This document shows, piece by piece, positions 9,918-18,482 of a stretch of 64,000 bases of DNA. The translations under genes and the position numbers were made by a program. Each line of letters begins with the position of its first letter. The stretch's first letter is position 1. Under the pieces are notes generated by a model. That model did no database searches. It had not been told where the DNA came from and was given only the letters and a program-made list of their open reading frames with translations. Origin of the DNA: JAAYHV01 sp964400515. GTDB lineage: Bacteria; Bacillota; Clostridia; Peptostreptococcales; Anaerovoracaceae. The DNA is taken from NCBI GenBank assembly GCA_964400515.1, contig CAYNTJ010000002.1, positions 186,001-250,000 of the forward strand, in the 5' to 3' direction.

Positions 9918-10811
9918 ATGTCAGATTTTAAATATATTGTAACAGCAGAAGATATGGGCTTAACGGTTGGCGAAATCGTAAAAAAAAGATTTAATTTTTC
10001 TTCAAGGCTAAAATCAAAAATTAGGCAGGAACGATTAACCTATTTAAACGGAAGCAATGTGCAGGGCTATATAAAGCCTAAGATTGATGATGAGATAGGA
10101 ATATGTTTGCCCAAAGAAAAGAGCGACTTTCCCAAGGAGGATATACCAATATTTCCTGTTTATGAGGATGATGATCTTCTAATTATCAACAAACAGGCGG
10201 GTATTATTGTACACCCAACCAAGGGACATCCATTACATACAATTGCAAACGGCCTGATGACCTATATGGAAAATACCCTTAAGCCCTTTAAGATAAGATT
10301 TGTGAACAGATTGGATATGGACACAACGGGCCTAGTTATTATAGCAAAAAATTCAAACGCACAAAACCAATTAACAAAGCAGATGCAAACAAATACCATC
10401 ACAAAGGAATATGTCGCTTTGGTAAACGGAATATTGGAAAAGGATGAGTTTACCATTGATTTACCCATAGGAAGACCCGATATGGACAGGGTTGAAAGAT
10501 GTGTCATGAAGGATGGCTCTCCTTCCATAACCCATGTTAAGGTTATGGAAAGGTATTCCACCGGATTCACCTTAGTAAAGCTTATTTTGGAAACCGGCAG
10601 AACTCACCAAATAAGGGTTCATATGTCTCATATTGGGCACCCTGTCACCGGTGATTATCTTTATGGAGGAGCGAAGCCCTTCCTAATTGAAAGGCAGGCC
10701 CTTCATGCGGAAAGGCTAACCTTTAACCACCCGGTGACCGGCAAAAGAATTACAGTAAGCGCTAAGATGCCAAAGGACATGATTGAATGTATAAATAAGG
10801 TAAAAAAATAA
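9918..10811 (+). CDS. RluA-family RNA pseudouridine synthase
   Basis: Converts uridine to pseudouridine in rRNA or tRNA. Residues 1-80 resemble an S4-like RNA-binding domain, and the catalytic aspartate sits in NRLDMDTTGLV near residue 133, where most relatives have HRLD. The motif GRTHQIRVHM is present near residue 225. At 297 residues it is typical of RluD/YjbO-type proteins, but the exact target uridine cannot be assigned. It is the last gene of the pepF-nadK operon and ends at a bidirectional terminator. Confidence 0.92.
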   Translation: MSDFKYIVTAEDMGLTVGEIVKKRFNFSSRLKSKIRQERLTYLNGSNVQGYIKPKIDDEIGICLPKEKSDFPKEDIPIFPVYEDDDLLIINKQAGIIVHPTKGHPLHTIANGLMTYMENTLKPFKIRFVNRLDMDTTGLVIIAKNSNAQNQLTKQMQTNTITKEYVALVNGILEKDEFTIDLPIGRPDMDRVERCVMKDGSPSITHVKVMERYSTGFTLVKLILETGRTHQIRVHMSHIGHPVTGDYLYGGAKPFLIERQALHAERLTFNHPVTGKRITVSAKMPKDMIECINKVKK

Positions 10812-10831
10812 CGAGCTAAGCTCGTTATTTT
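10805..10831. terminator. Bidirectional intrinsic terminator
   Basis: An 11-12 bp perfect inverted repeat (AAAATAACGAG / CTCGTTATTTT) with a tiny loop and A/T tracts on both sides. It serves the pseudouridine synthase gene on plus and the DUF975 gene on minus. The stops of both genes lie in or next to the stem. Confidence 0.85.
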
Positions 10832-11612
10832 AATCTTCAATTCTTGGTCTTAGGGCCAATTCGTTTTCATGGGGAAGATTTTCCCTACCCTTGTATTTTA
10901 ACAGATCATAAAATATAGTTTCTGCCGTATTACTATATGCCATTACTATGGACAAAGGTAAAATCAATAATACATCTTGTATGATGTAATAAACAAGGTC
11001 ACTTAATTCCAAAGTAAAAAAGCTTACAATTACCGCAGGTATGACTGCCAAAATATACCAACCTAAAAATGTCAATTGCAATCCGAATAGTTTTCCCTTA
11101 TTACCCATCATCATTGCCTTACTCTCATTAATACATTTCAGCGGATCTTTTTTAGGATCATCTGCCAATATGTAGTATGCTTGGGAATATCTATATCCCG
11201 CAATAATTCCCGGCACTATTAAAAGTAAAGTCCATAATATAACGAATATTCCTATTAAAAATGTTAATACGATGGCTTTGAAGTAAAAGGAAAAGCCTTC
11301 AAATATTGTATCATATTGGATTTTTCCCAGTCTCACTATACTGAGCATATACATGGCAAAGCCCAAAGATATTGCTCCCAAAGTTAAAAGATTATATAGG
11401 GTTGCCACATTTGATGACATAACCATTTCTTCCATGTACACACTTTCCTGATATTGGTTGGGAAACAAAACAGTTAAAATGTCCGGTATCAATGTTACTA
11501 TCACTTGATATATTATCAAGCCTATGGCCACCTTGATCCATTTATCCTTTAGTATAAATCTTGACATTCCCCTTATTTCCGATGCTTCTTCATTTACTAA
11601 ATAATTATTCAT
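10830..11612 (-). CDS. DUF975 family integral membrane protein
   Basis: A 260-residue polytopic membrane protein with about six hydrophobic segments after a short cytoplasmic N-terminus that contains the ILKDKWIK stretch typical of DUF975. The family has no established function. It stands alone, divergent from thiN across 78 bases and convergent with the pseudouridine synthase gene. Nothing in it indicates a catalytic role. Confidence 0.8.
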   Translation of the reverse strand: MNNYLVNEEASEIRGMSRFILKDKWIKVAIGLIIYQVIVTLIPDILTVLFPNQYQESVYMEEMVMSSNVATLYNLLTLGAISLGFAMYMLSIVRLGKIQYDTIFEGFSFYFKAIVLTFLIGIFVILWTLLLIVPGIIAGYRYSQAYYILADDPKKDPLKCINESKAMMMGNKGKLFGLQLTFLGWYILAVIPAVIVSFFTLELSDLVYYIIQDVLLILPLSIVMAYSNTAETIFYDLLKYKGRENLPHENELALRPRIED

Positions 11613-11625
11613 ATTTGCCCCTTTA

Positions 11626-11654
11626 TTGTTTTATTCCAAAGCCTATTGTATAAT
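11626..11654 (+). promoter_or_regulatory. Probable sigma-A promoter of thiN
   Basis: TTGTTT at 11626-11631 and a perfect TATAAT at 11649-11654 are separated by 17 bases, about 37 bases upstream of the thiN start. Confidence 0.6.
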
Positions 11655-11690
11655 AAAATTAACTTTAAATCAATGAAAACGGAGTGAAAT

Positions 11691-12299
11691 ATGTTAAATA
11701 ATAAATGTTATATACTGTCTTCATATTTTGAAAATCAAAGGGACGATTTTTTTAATCATATAAAAAAAGAAAAATGCCCTGTAATTTGTGCGGACGGTGG
11801 GCAGATTTTAGCAGATAGATATGGCATAAAGCCTTTTATCGTAATAGGTGACTTTGATTCATCTTTGCCTGATAAAAACAATCAATTGGTTTATCCTAAA
11901 GAAAAAAACATTACGGATACAGAAGCCTGCGTCATATATGCAATGGAAAAAGGCTTTACGGATATTACAATTTTGGGAGGCTTAGGGGGAAGAGTTGACC
12001 ACAGCTTGGGAAACTTGGGACTTTTGGCTAAGTACCAAATAACCTTAATGGATTCTAAAAATTTTGTCAGATTCATTGAAAATGATGAAGCTTACATCCA
12101 TAAATCAAACTATAAATACTTATCCATACTGCCCTTTGGTAACGGGGAAATAACAGTTACCTTAAGGGGTTTTAAATATCCCCTGGATAAACATTTGCTT
12201 TCATTTAAAGAAACCCTGGGTATAAGTAATGAGATAACCGAAGAAAAAGGTTATATCAGAATTATGGGTTCCGCTTTAATAATTCAGTCAAATGATTAA
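11691..12299 (+). CDS. thiN: Thiamine pyrophosphokinase
   Basis: Transfers pyrophosphate from ATP to thiamine, giving TPP. Family motifs are clear: CADGG near residue 31, GDFDS near residue 51, the DTEAC stretch, and GGLGGRVDHSLGNL near residue 100. The length of 202 residues is normal. It directly precedes the TPP riboswitch and thiamine transporter gene thiT. Uptake and activation of thiamine are therefore encoded together, although thiN itself lies upstream of the riboswitch. Confidence 0.94.
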   Translation: MLNNKCYILSSYFENQRDDFFNHIKKEKCPVICADGGQILADRYGIKPFIVIGDFDSSLPDKNNQLVYPKEKNITDTEACVIYAMEKGFTDITILGGLGGRVDHSLGNLGLLAKYQITLMDSKNFVRFIENDEAYIHKSNYKYLSILPFGNGEITVTLRGFKYPLDKHLLSFKETLGISNEITEEKGYIRIMGSALIIQSND

Positions 12300-12305
12300 T
12301 TTCTA

Positions 12306-12333
12306 TTGACAAATAAAATATTAATAGTAAAAT
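12306..12333 (+). promoter_or_regulatory. Probable promoter of the thiT leader
   Basis: A perfect TTGACA at 12306-12311 and TAAAAT at 12328-12333 with 16-base spacing stand just before the TPP aptamer. Transcription would start at about 12340. Confidence 0.6.
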
Positions 12334-12420
12334 TAGTATAGCTAGGGGAGCTTGTGCTGAGAATTTACCCTCATAACCTGAAACGGATAATGCCGGCGAA
12401 GGGAAGCAAATAATCTAATT
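12331..12420 (+). promoter_or_regulatory. TPP riboswitch aptamer (THI element)
   Basis: The conserved thi-box blocks occur in order: GGGGAGC, GCTGAGA, ACCC, AACCTGAA, GGATAATGCC and GCGAAGGGAAGC. AATTAG at the 5' end can pair with CTAATT at 12415-12420 to close the outer helix, though the promoter -10 overlaps its 5' edge. It lies upstream of thiT, so it senses TPP and should repress thiamine uptake when TPP is plentiful. Confidence 0.95.
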
Positions 12421-12438
12421 TTTGCGTAAACACAAGTA

Positions 12439-12461
12439 CTCCTTATATAAGGAGGTTTTTT
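12439..12461 (+). terminator. Riboswitch expression platform hairpin
   Basis: CTCCTTATATAAGGAG is a perfect palindrome followed by G and a run of T residues. The same helix contains the GGAGG that serves thiT. It could therefore act as a terminator and as a ribosome-site sequestering stem. Confidence 0.7.
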
Positions 12462-12462
12462 T

Positions 12463-13089
12463 ATGTTTGAAAATTTATCGGGATTCGTTGAATCCCCCAT
12501 GGGAATCGGAATAACTCTAATAGTAATATTATTTATTCTGTTCCTGATTTTAAAAAGCGATGATAAGAATGAAAAATTTGACACAAAAGCCCTTACATTA
12601 TCCGCTTTGTTAATAGCTTTGTCCATGGTATTAGGTCAAATTAAGCTATTTCCCATGCCCCAGGGTGGTTCTGTTACCCTTTTGAGTATGCTGCCCATAA
12701 CTTACTTAGGTTATCTTTGCGGAGTTAAAAAAAGCGTCATGGCCGGTATGGTAGTCGGTCTTTTGAACCTTATTTTTAATCCCTATGTAATCCATCCCGT
12801 CCAATTACTCTTGGATTATCCCATTGCCTTCGGGGCCATGGGGCTTTCCGGTTTAAGCAGGAAAAATATTAATATTGGATATATCACGGGGGTATCCGGT
12901 AGATATATATGCGCGGTATTAAGCGGTATAATATTTTTCGGTGCCTATGCTCCTGAGGGGTGGAACGCCGTAAAATGGTCTTTATGGTACAATATAACCT
13001 ACATAGCTGCGGAAGCTTTAATAACTTTGATTGTTATTAATCTTCCTCCGGTGAAAAATGCCTTAAAACGCCTTAAGAACAGTCTTTAA
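12463..13089 (+). CDS. thiT: Thiamine ECF transporter substrate-binding subunit
   Basis: S-component that binds thiamine and docks on the shared ECF energy-coupling module, which is not in this window. The 208-residue protein has one N-terminal hydrophobic segment plus about five more. It carries the ThiT signature PQGGSVTLLSMLPI near residue 67. An extra N-terminal segment of about 40 residues precedes the usual core. TPP-riboswitch control upstream supports the specificity. Confidence 0.93.
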   Translation: MFENLSGFVESPMGIGITLIVILFILFLILKSDDKNEKFDTKALTLSALLIALSMVLGQIKLFPMPQGGSVTLLSMLPITYLGYLCGVKKSVMAGMVVGLLNLIFNPYVIHPVQLLLDYPIAFGAMGLSGLSRKNINIGYITGVSGRYICAVLSGIIFFGAYAPEGWNAVKWSLWYNITYIAAEALITLIVINLPPVKNALKRLKNSL

Positions 13090-13091
13090 TT

Positions 13092-13118
13092 AAATGCCGA
13101 TTTAATCGGCATTTTCAA
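13092..13118 (+). terminator. Intrinsic terminator after thiT
   Basis: A 10 bp perfect stem (AAATGCCGAT / ATCGGCATTT) with a 3-base loop, followed by a short T run. Confidence 0.8.
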
Positions 13119-13182
13119 TTGCAATGATAAGCTAAAAATGTTAGTATATGTATGAGAAATTTAGCTGTGGAAAGGATAGAAA

Positions 13183-13956
13183 ATGTACGAGAATATTAAG
13201 TATGAAAAAAATGATGGTTTGGCAACTGTAACAATAGCAAGACCAAAGGCAATGAATGCTCTTAATAAGGATGTGCTGAAAGAATTAATGTCGGTTTTTT
13301 GTGAAATCAGTTCAGATGATGAAGTAAAGGCAGTAATAGTAACGGGCGAAGGCAAAGCCTTTGTGGCCGGAGCCGATATAGCCCAGATGTATGAATTAAC
13401 TTCAATTGAAGGCAGAAATATGATGATTTTAGGTCATACGGTAATGAACTACATAGAGAATTTGGAAAAACCGGTAATAGCTGCCGTAAACGGCTATGCC
13501 TTAGGTGGTGGTTGTGAGCTTGCCATGGCATGTGATATTAGAATCGCATCAAACAAAGCTAAATTCGGTCAACCTGAAGTGGGCCTAGGTATAATCCCGG
13601 GCTTTGGAGGTACCCAAAGACTGTCTCGTTTGGTGGGAAAAGGCATGGCAAAATACCTTATTATGACTGCGGATATAATAGATTCTGCAGAAGCCTACAG
13701 AATAGGTTTGGTGGAAAAAACAGTGGAAGAAGATCTTATTAAAGAGGCAGAAAAAGTAGCCAGAAATATTATGGCTAAGGCCCCTATCGCAGTGGCAACT
13801 GCAAAGACTGCCATAAATAAAGGCTTTGATCTTGGTATGGCAGAAGCCAGTACTTTGGAAATCGAAACCTTTACAGCTGCGTTCAGCTCGGATGATAAAA
13901 AAGAAGGAATGGGTGCATTCTTAGAAAAAAGAAAAGCGGAGTTTAAAAATCGTTAA
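13183..13956 (+). CDS. crt: Enoyl-CoA hydratase (crotonase type)
   Basis: Crotonase-fold enzyme, probably hydrating crotonyl-CoA or another short-chain enoyl-CoA. The oxyanion-hole and catalytic regions are visible: GADIAQM near residue 67, ALGGGCELAMACD near 108, and PEVGLGIIPGFGGTQRL near 133-149, which carries the glutamates expected at the active site. The 257-residue length is normal. No other butyrate-pathway genes lie nearby, so the pathway is inferred from family only. The next gene starts two bases after its stop. Confidence 0.88.
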   Translation: MYENIKYEKNDGLATVTIARPKAMNALNKDVLKELMSVFCEISSDDEVKAVIVTGEGKAFVAGADIAQMYELTSIEGRNMMILGHTVMNYIENLEKPVIAAVNGYALGGGCELAMACDIRIASNKAKFGQPEVGLGIIPGFGGTQRLSRLVGKGMAKYLIMTADIIDSAEAYRIGLVEKTVEEDLIKEAEKVARNIMAKAPIAVATAKTAINKGFDLGMAEASTLEIETFTAAFSSDDKKEGMGAFLEKRKAEFKNR

Positions 13957-13957
13957 T

Positions 13958-14812
13958 ATGTTTTATGAAGGTAATCTTATTTTAGAAGGCGGAGCAAAAA
14001 GAGGTGTATTTACCTCTGGGCTCATTGATTTTTTTATGGAGCAGGGACTGGAAATATCCAATGTGATTGGTGTTTCTGCCGGTTCTTTTAATGGAATAAA
14101 TTATCTTTCCCACCAGCCTAAAAGAACCAAGGTATGTGTGATGTCAGAATACAAGGAAGATAACTGCGTAAGTATTAAAGATTTTATTACCAAGAAGCAA
14201 TTAATCGATATGGACAAGACCTTCATAACCTTCTCTGACGAAAGATATCCCTTCGATTATGAAGCCTTTTTTAAATCAAGGATGAAAACCGAAATAGTAG
14301 CTACAAATTGTCTTACGGGTAAGGCTGAATTTTTAACACCTAAAACAAACGAAGAAATAATGCTTTTCAGCAGAGCCTCATGTTCTATGCCCATGCTAGT
14401 CAATATGGTAAATATTGACGGAAAGCCTTATCTTGACGGAGGAGCCTCCGCAGCAATACCTTTGGAATATGCCCTATCAAAGGGTTATAAGAAAAATATC
14501 TTCATTTTAACCAGGCCCAAGGGTTTTAGAAAACCAATGCCAAGCATAGCAACATTAAAGATACAGTACAGGATGTATGAGAAGTATCCGGAATTGATCT
14601 ATACATTAAAAACGGCCAATAAAAGATATAACTACACCTTGGATCTTTTGGACAAGTTGGAAGAACAGGGAGAGATTTTTACAATAAGACCTACACTAAA
14701 GGCCATATCCCATTTCGAAAGAAATCATGATAAGATAAACGAATTTTACTATCATGGTTATGAAACTGCTAAGCTTCATTATGATGAATTAATTGAATAT
14801 CTTGAAAGATAG
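13958..14812 (+). CDS. Patatin-like phospholipase (YjjU type)
   Basis: Serine lipase/acyl hydrolase of 284 residues. The oxyanion glycine loop (EGGAKRG, about residues 10-16), nucleophile elbow GVSAG near residue 41, and catalytic aspartate in LDGGAS near 155 form the patatin Ser-Asp dyad. The C-terminal third is basic and fits the YjjU-like subgroup. It is probably co-transcribed with the crotonase gene. It ends at UAG inside the stem of its terminator. Confidence 0.88.
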   Translation: MFYEGNLILEGGAKRGVFTSGLIDFFMEQGLEISNVIGVSAGSFNGINYLSHQPKRTKVCVMSEYKEDNCVSIKDFITKKQLIDMDKTFITFSDERYPFDYEAFFKSRMKTEIVATNCLTGKAEFLTPKTNEEIMLFSRASCSMPMLVNMVNIDGKPYLDGGASAAIPLEYALSKGYKKNIFILTRPKGFRKPMPSIATLKIQYRMYEKYPELIYTLKTANKRYNYTLDLLDKLEEQGEIFTIRPTLKAISHFERNHDKINEFYYHGYETAKLHYDELIEYLER

Positions 14813-14832
14813 CTCGTAAGAGCTATTTTTTT
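14809..14832 (+). terminator. Intrinsic terminator after the patatin-like gene
   Basis: ATAGCTC-GTAA-GAGCTAT followed by seven T residues. On the plus strand this is a classic terminator that overlaps the stop codon of the lipase gene. Confidence 0.85.
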
Positions 14833-14833
14833 A

Positions 14834-15165
14834 CAAAAAAATAATTGCACCAATCACTATTACGATCCATTACTTCATCAAAGTTTTCATCATTACCATA
14901 ATATCCTACGTTTCTTCTATATTCGCACTCTATTGCGACTTATATTTACTTTGTAAATATCGATATTAATTTGTAATCTTTCCACTTTGACCTTATTCCT
15001 TGCATCACTACATCCGATACATGGCGATCTATAACTCGTGATTGGCGCAATATTTGTGAGTCTTCATGTAATATCGCACTTGTGGTGGTCTCACTCCTTT
15101 CTAACCAATTACCTTAGCAATCGATTAATATATATAATAGCCTTGGCTAACGCCTTAGCTTTATT
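14834..15165 (-). ncRNA. Candidate structured non-coding RNA of about 330 nt
   Basis: This stretch has no convincing reading frame on either strand. On the minus strand it follows a strong promoter and ends with a 14 bp helix whose arms lie 180 bases apart. ATTGCGCCAATCAC is at 15051-15038 and GTGATTGGTGCAAT at 14857-14844 (one G-U pair). A run of seven T residues comes almost directly after. Inside are local hairpins such as ATATTTAC-AAA-GTAAATAT and TCGCA-N6-TGCGA. In the 5' part, GTGAG can pair with CTCAC, and GCTAA with TTAGC. I cannot assign a family. It does not look like RNase P RNA, tmRNA or 6S RNA. Confidence 0.6.
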
Positions 15166-15171
15166 AACTAT

Positions 15172-15199
15172 ATAATATCATCAACATATGTTTTGTCAA
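15172..15199 (-). promoter_or_regulatory. Strong promoter of the candidate non-coding RNA
   Basis: On the minus strand a perfect TTGACA (15199-15194) and TATTAT (15177-15172) are spaced by 16 bases, with no open reading frame downstream. Confidence 0.7.
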
Positions 15200-15250
15200 T
15201 AGTATTTTATTACTTTTTTGTGTATTTTTATGCCCTTTGTATACACTATT

Positions 15251-16069
15251 TTATATATTAAAATCTCTCCTTCTATATAAAATACCTCCAATGACAATCA
15301 GTACAACCATTATAAGCCCATAAACTATTATATGGACTAATGTATCCTGGGAAAATGTGATGGCATTTTGGGGACTGAATATTTGAAACGGACTAAGATA
15401 CAGCAATAACTCCCCTTTTTCCTTTAACATGTCACCCAAATACCCTAGTAGATATGTGAATACCACCACCATGGCAGCCGCCATTCCCACAGGTATTTTG
15501 GAGGTTAATGCCCCAATAAACAGGGCCACCCCCATATAAAAGAATGCTATAAATCCGGAAATTATTGATATTTTGAAAAATTCGTCCAGCACAAAGGTCT
15601 CTCCTCCGTTTAAATAACCGCATATTACAGCAGAAATTATTAAACTAAGTAAAACTATAATAAGGCCAAGTAAAGAAGTGACTACCTTGGAAACATATAT
15701 TTCAACTCTGCTAACGGGGCAGGAATAAAGAAATTCAATGGATCTGTTTTTTTCTTCTTTAAATATTATTCCTGCGCTAAAGGTCGTGGTAAAAATAGAT
15801 ATTACTATAAGTAAAAGATTATACATCATACCAAAATATCCATTGTAATTATTCATTACCGCAAAGCTGTTTACTCCCATGAACTTGAGAACTTCCACGG
15901 GCATATTATCCCATTCCTCCAAAGCCATGTCCTGCATGGAAGAAAAAAGGATCATATAAAGGAAAGTTATTCCAAAAATTGAAGCAGCCCAAACCAGTAA
16001 AAGCTTCATGTTATTTTTCATATCAAATCTTACAAGTCTTATTATATTCATTACATCAAACTTCTTCAT
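15251..16069 (-). CDS. ABC-2 type transporter permease
   Basis: Membrane subunit of about 272 residues with six predicted hydrophobic segments. A cytoplasmic FKEEKNRSIEFLYSCPVSR stretch between segments 2 and 3 is typical of ABC-2 exporters of the NatB/YhaP kind. I chose the ATG at 16069 after GGAGGAG. It overlaps the ATPase gene by 14 bases and would form a two-gene exporter with it. The substrate is unknown. Confidence 0.85.
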   Translation of the reverse strand: MKKFDVMNIIRLVRFDMKNNMKLLLVWAASIFGITFLYMILFSSMQDMALEEWDNMPVEVLKFMGVNSFAVMNNYNGYFGMMYNLLLIVISIFTTTFSAGIIFKEEKNRSIEFLYSCPVSRVEIYVSKVVTSLLGLIIVLLSLIISAVICGYLNGGETFVLDEFFKISIISGFIAFFYMGVALFIGALTSKIPVGMAAAMVVVFTYLLGYLGDMLKEKGELLLYLSPFQIFSPQNAITFSQDTLVHIIVYGLIMVVLIVIGGILYRRRDFNI

Positions 16070-16901
16070 GAACTTCTCCTCCTTTATAGTATCTAATAAA
16101 CTCATCCTCCACTGATTTCCCCTTTATTTCCAGGTGGGTAAGCTCAAGTCTTGACAAATCCCTAATAAGTTCATTAATATCCCCTTCATATTCGTAGTTT
16201 TTATTCACCCCATCCTTAGTGGTATATGTTACATTTTGCACCTTTGCCACATTTACTACGGACATATCCAAATCATCCACAATTTTACCGTCCTTTATTA
16301 TTATTGCCCTGTCGCAATATTTCTCCACTTCATTTAAGTTGTGGGATGATAAAAACACGGTGGTACCGTTATCTGTCGCTTCCTTAATTTTATCAAAAAA
16401 TTTCTTTTGCATGAGGGGGTCAAGCCCAGATGTGGGCTCATCCAATATAAGGATTTCTGCTTTTCTTAAAAGCATTATAATAATGTCGACCTTTTTTCTG
16501 TTTCCCAAACTGAGCTCCCCTATCTTTTTATTGGTATTTAATTCAAAGTATTGGGAAAGCTCCATAGCTCTATATATATCATTTCCATCAAATGATATTA
16601 CCATTTTAAACACTTCCATGGGGGTTAGATTTTCATAAAGATCATTTTCGGATGCCATATAGCTTGTTTTACTGTTAATTTCCTTGGCATCCTTTATGGA
16701 ATCCAAACCAAGTATACTTATGCTACCCTCCGTGGGAAACAGCATATTTGTCATACACCTTATGGTTGTACTTTTCCCTGCACCGTTCTTACCCACAAAT
16801 CCCACAACATCACCTTTATTTATGGTAAAGCTGATATTATCCACAGCAATAAATTTGCCATATTTTTTTGTTAGGTTTTCCACTTTTATAATCTCTTGCA
16901 T
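16056..16901 (-). CDS. ABC transporter ATP-binding protein
   Basis: Cytoplasmic ATPase of about 281 residues with Walker A GKNGAGKSTT near residue 40, signature LSLGNRKK near 134, Walker B ILILDEPTSGLD near 155, and the switch histidine in SSHNLNEVE. The ATG at 16901 follows GGGAG. Longer reading from 16970 has no ribosome site. It pairs with the downstream ABC-2 permease, so it is an exporter. Bacitracin-, sodium- or lantibiotic-type substrates are all possible. Confidence 0.9.
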   Translation of the reverse strand: MQEIIKVENLTKKYGKFIAVDNISFTINKGDVVGFVGKNGAGKSTTIRCMTNMLFPTEGSISILGLDSIKDAKEINSKTSYMASENDLYENLTPMEVFKMVISFDGNDIYRAMELSQYFELNTNKKIGELSLGNRKKVDIIIMLLRKAEILILDEPTSGLDPLMQKKFFDKIKEATDNGTTVFLSSHNLNEVEKYCDRAIIIKDGKIVDDLDMSVVNVAKVQNVTYTTKDGVNKNYEYEGDINELIRDLSRLELTHLEIKGKSVEDEFIRYYKGGEVHEEV

Positions 16902-16963
16902 GTAATCATCTCCCATCATATAGGATAAATATATCATTAAATTCCAATAATAACAAGTAATGA

Positions 16964-16992
16964 TTGACACTTTGACCTTTTAGCTATATACT
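16964..16992 (+). promoter_or_regulatory. Sigma-A promoter of the DEAD-box helicase gene
   Basis: A perfect TTGACA at 16964-16969 and TATACT at 16987-16992 with 17-base spacing, 43 bases ahead of the helicase start. Confidence 0.75.
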
Positions 16993-17035
16993 GTTAAAGT
17001 TCGCATATAACTAAACAGACAAAAGAAAGAGAAAT

Positions 17036-18445
17036 ATGGAAAAATTAAATAATGATATAAAAAAGGCTTTGGAAGAGATGGGATTTTCAGAATACTCAGC
17101 GATTCAAAAACAAGCCATACCTTTACTGGATGACGGTCACGATATTATAGGTCAGGCCCAAACCGGTACAGGTAAAACCGCAGCCTTCGGCATTCCCCTA
17201 ATAAACAAGATGGATATGGAAGTAAATCAGGTGCAGGGTCTTATTCTATGTCCCACCAGGGAACTTGCCATGCAGGTCACCGAAGAAATGAGAAAGTTTC
17301 TTAAATATACCAAGGGCATAAAGGTAACCGCTGTATTTGGCGGTCAGGATATAACCAAACAGATTCAGGGATTGAAAAATTCCAAGATTGTAGTTGGTAC
17401 CCCGGGACGTATAATGGACCACATGAGGAGAAAAACCCTTAAATTAAACGGCCTTAAAATGGCAGTATTAGACGAAGCGGATGAAATGCTTAATATGGGT
17501 TTTAGAGATGATATAGAAACTATTCTAAAAAGCATCGAGCACAATATACAAATTGCTCTTTTCTCCGCCACCATGCCTAAGGAAATAATTGAAATAGCAG
17601 ATACCTACCAGGAAAATGCAATAATAGCCAAAACCAAGAACAAGACCCTTACGGTAAGCTCGATAGATCAGTATCACTTTAATATCAAGCATAAAGACAA
17701 AAGTTCCCTTTTATATAAGCTTATAGATTTTTATCAACCAAAGAAATCAATAGTTTTTTGCAAAACCAAACGAGGTGCTGATACATTGGCCGGAGAGATG
17801 GTGGCAAAGGGTTATGAGGCAGTGGCTCTTCATGGAGATTTGAGCCAAAACCAAAGAAATTACTCCATGGCCCAGTTTAAGACCGGTAAAGCAAATATAA
17901 TAATTGCTACAGATGTTGCGGCAAGGGGCTTAGACATAAATGATGTGGAAGCAGTATTTAACTATGATATTCCCATGGAAGAAGAATACTATGTACACAG
18001 AATAGGGCGAACAGGAAGAGCCGGAAATAGCGGAAAAGCCTTTACCTTTGTTGTGGGCAGAGAGCAAAACAAGCTTAGAAAGATTGAGGATTACTGTAAG
18101 GTAAGAATACCTTCAGGAAATATTCCTTCCACGGAAAGTATTGTTAGTGCTAAAACCGAAAGGATATTAAAGGATGCTTTAAACAAATCCAAGGGAAAAA
18201 ACTTGAAAGCAATTAAATCCCTAATATATTCATATTGCGAGTCAAGCAATATGACATTGGACACCTTGGCCGCAAGTCTCCTTTTCGAACAGTTGGGTTA
18301 TGAAACCGATGAACTTCAAGGAAATGTAAAGCCTCAAATTAAGACGGAAAATATAAAGAAAAGAAAGAATAATTCTGTTAAGAAAAGTGATAATGGCAGA
18401 AAAAAGGATAACTACAGAAAAAACAGCAAAAGAAAAAGAAAATAA
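17036..18445 (+). CDS. DEAD-box ATP-dependent RNA helicase
   Basis: RNA-unwinding enzyme of 469 residues, of the CshA type. All core motifs are present in order: AQTGTGKT (I), PTRELAMQ (Ia), TPGRIMDH (Ib), DEADEML (II), SATMP (III), ATDVAARGLDI (V) and HRIGRTGRAG (VI). After the two RecA domains there is a helical segment (about 370-430) and a very basic Lys/Arg/Asn tail that would bind RNA. It stands alone with its own promoter and terminator. Likely roles are ribosome assembly, mRNA turnover or cold adaptation. Confidence 0.94.
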   Translation: MEKLNNDIKKALEEMGFSEYSAIQKQAIPLLDDGHDIIGQAQTGTGKTAAFGIPLINKMDMEVNQVQGLILCPTRELAMQVTEEMRKFLKYTKGIKVTAVFGGQDITKQIQGLKNSKIVVGTPGRIMDHMRRKTLKLNGLKMAVLDEADEMLNMGFRDDIETILKSIEHNIQIALFSATMPKEIIEIADTYQENAIIAKTKNKTLTVSSIDQYHFNIKHKDKSSLLYKLIDFYQPKKSIVFCKTKRGADTLAGEMVAKGYEAVALHGDLSQNQRNYSMAQFKTGKANIIIATDVAARGLDINDVEAVFNYDIPMEEEYYVHRIGRTGRAGNSGKAFTFVVGREQNKLRKIEDYCKVRIPSGNIPSTESIVSAKTERILKDALNKSKGKNLKAIKSLIYSYCESSNMTLDTLAASLLFEQLGYETDELQGNVKPQIKTENIKKRKNNSVKKSDNGRKKDNYRKNSKRKRK

Positions 18446-18449
18446 AAAA

Positions 18450-18482
18450 GTGCTTGGATTAATAAATCCAAGCACATTTTTT
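18450..18482. terminator. Bidirectional intrinsic terminator
   Basis: An 11 bp perfect stem (GTGCTTGGATT / AATCCAAGCAC) with an AATA loop, flanked by A and T tracts. It separates the convergent helicase and hppA genes. Confidence 0.9.

Noticed and set aside
14813..14950. Readthrough extension of the patatin-like protein past its UAG
   Set aside because: The UAG is inside a strong intrinsic terminator stem, and the following frame is not protein-like.
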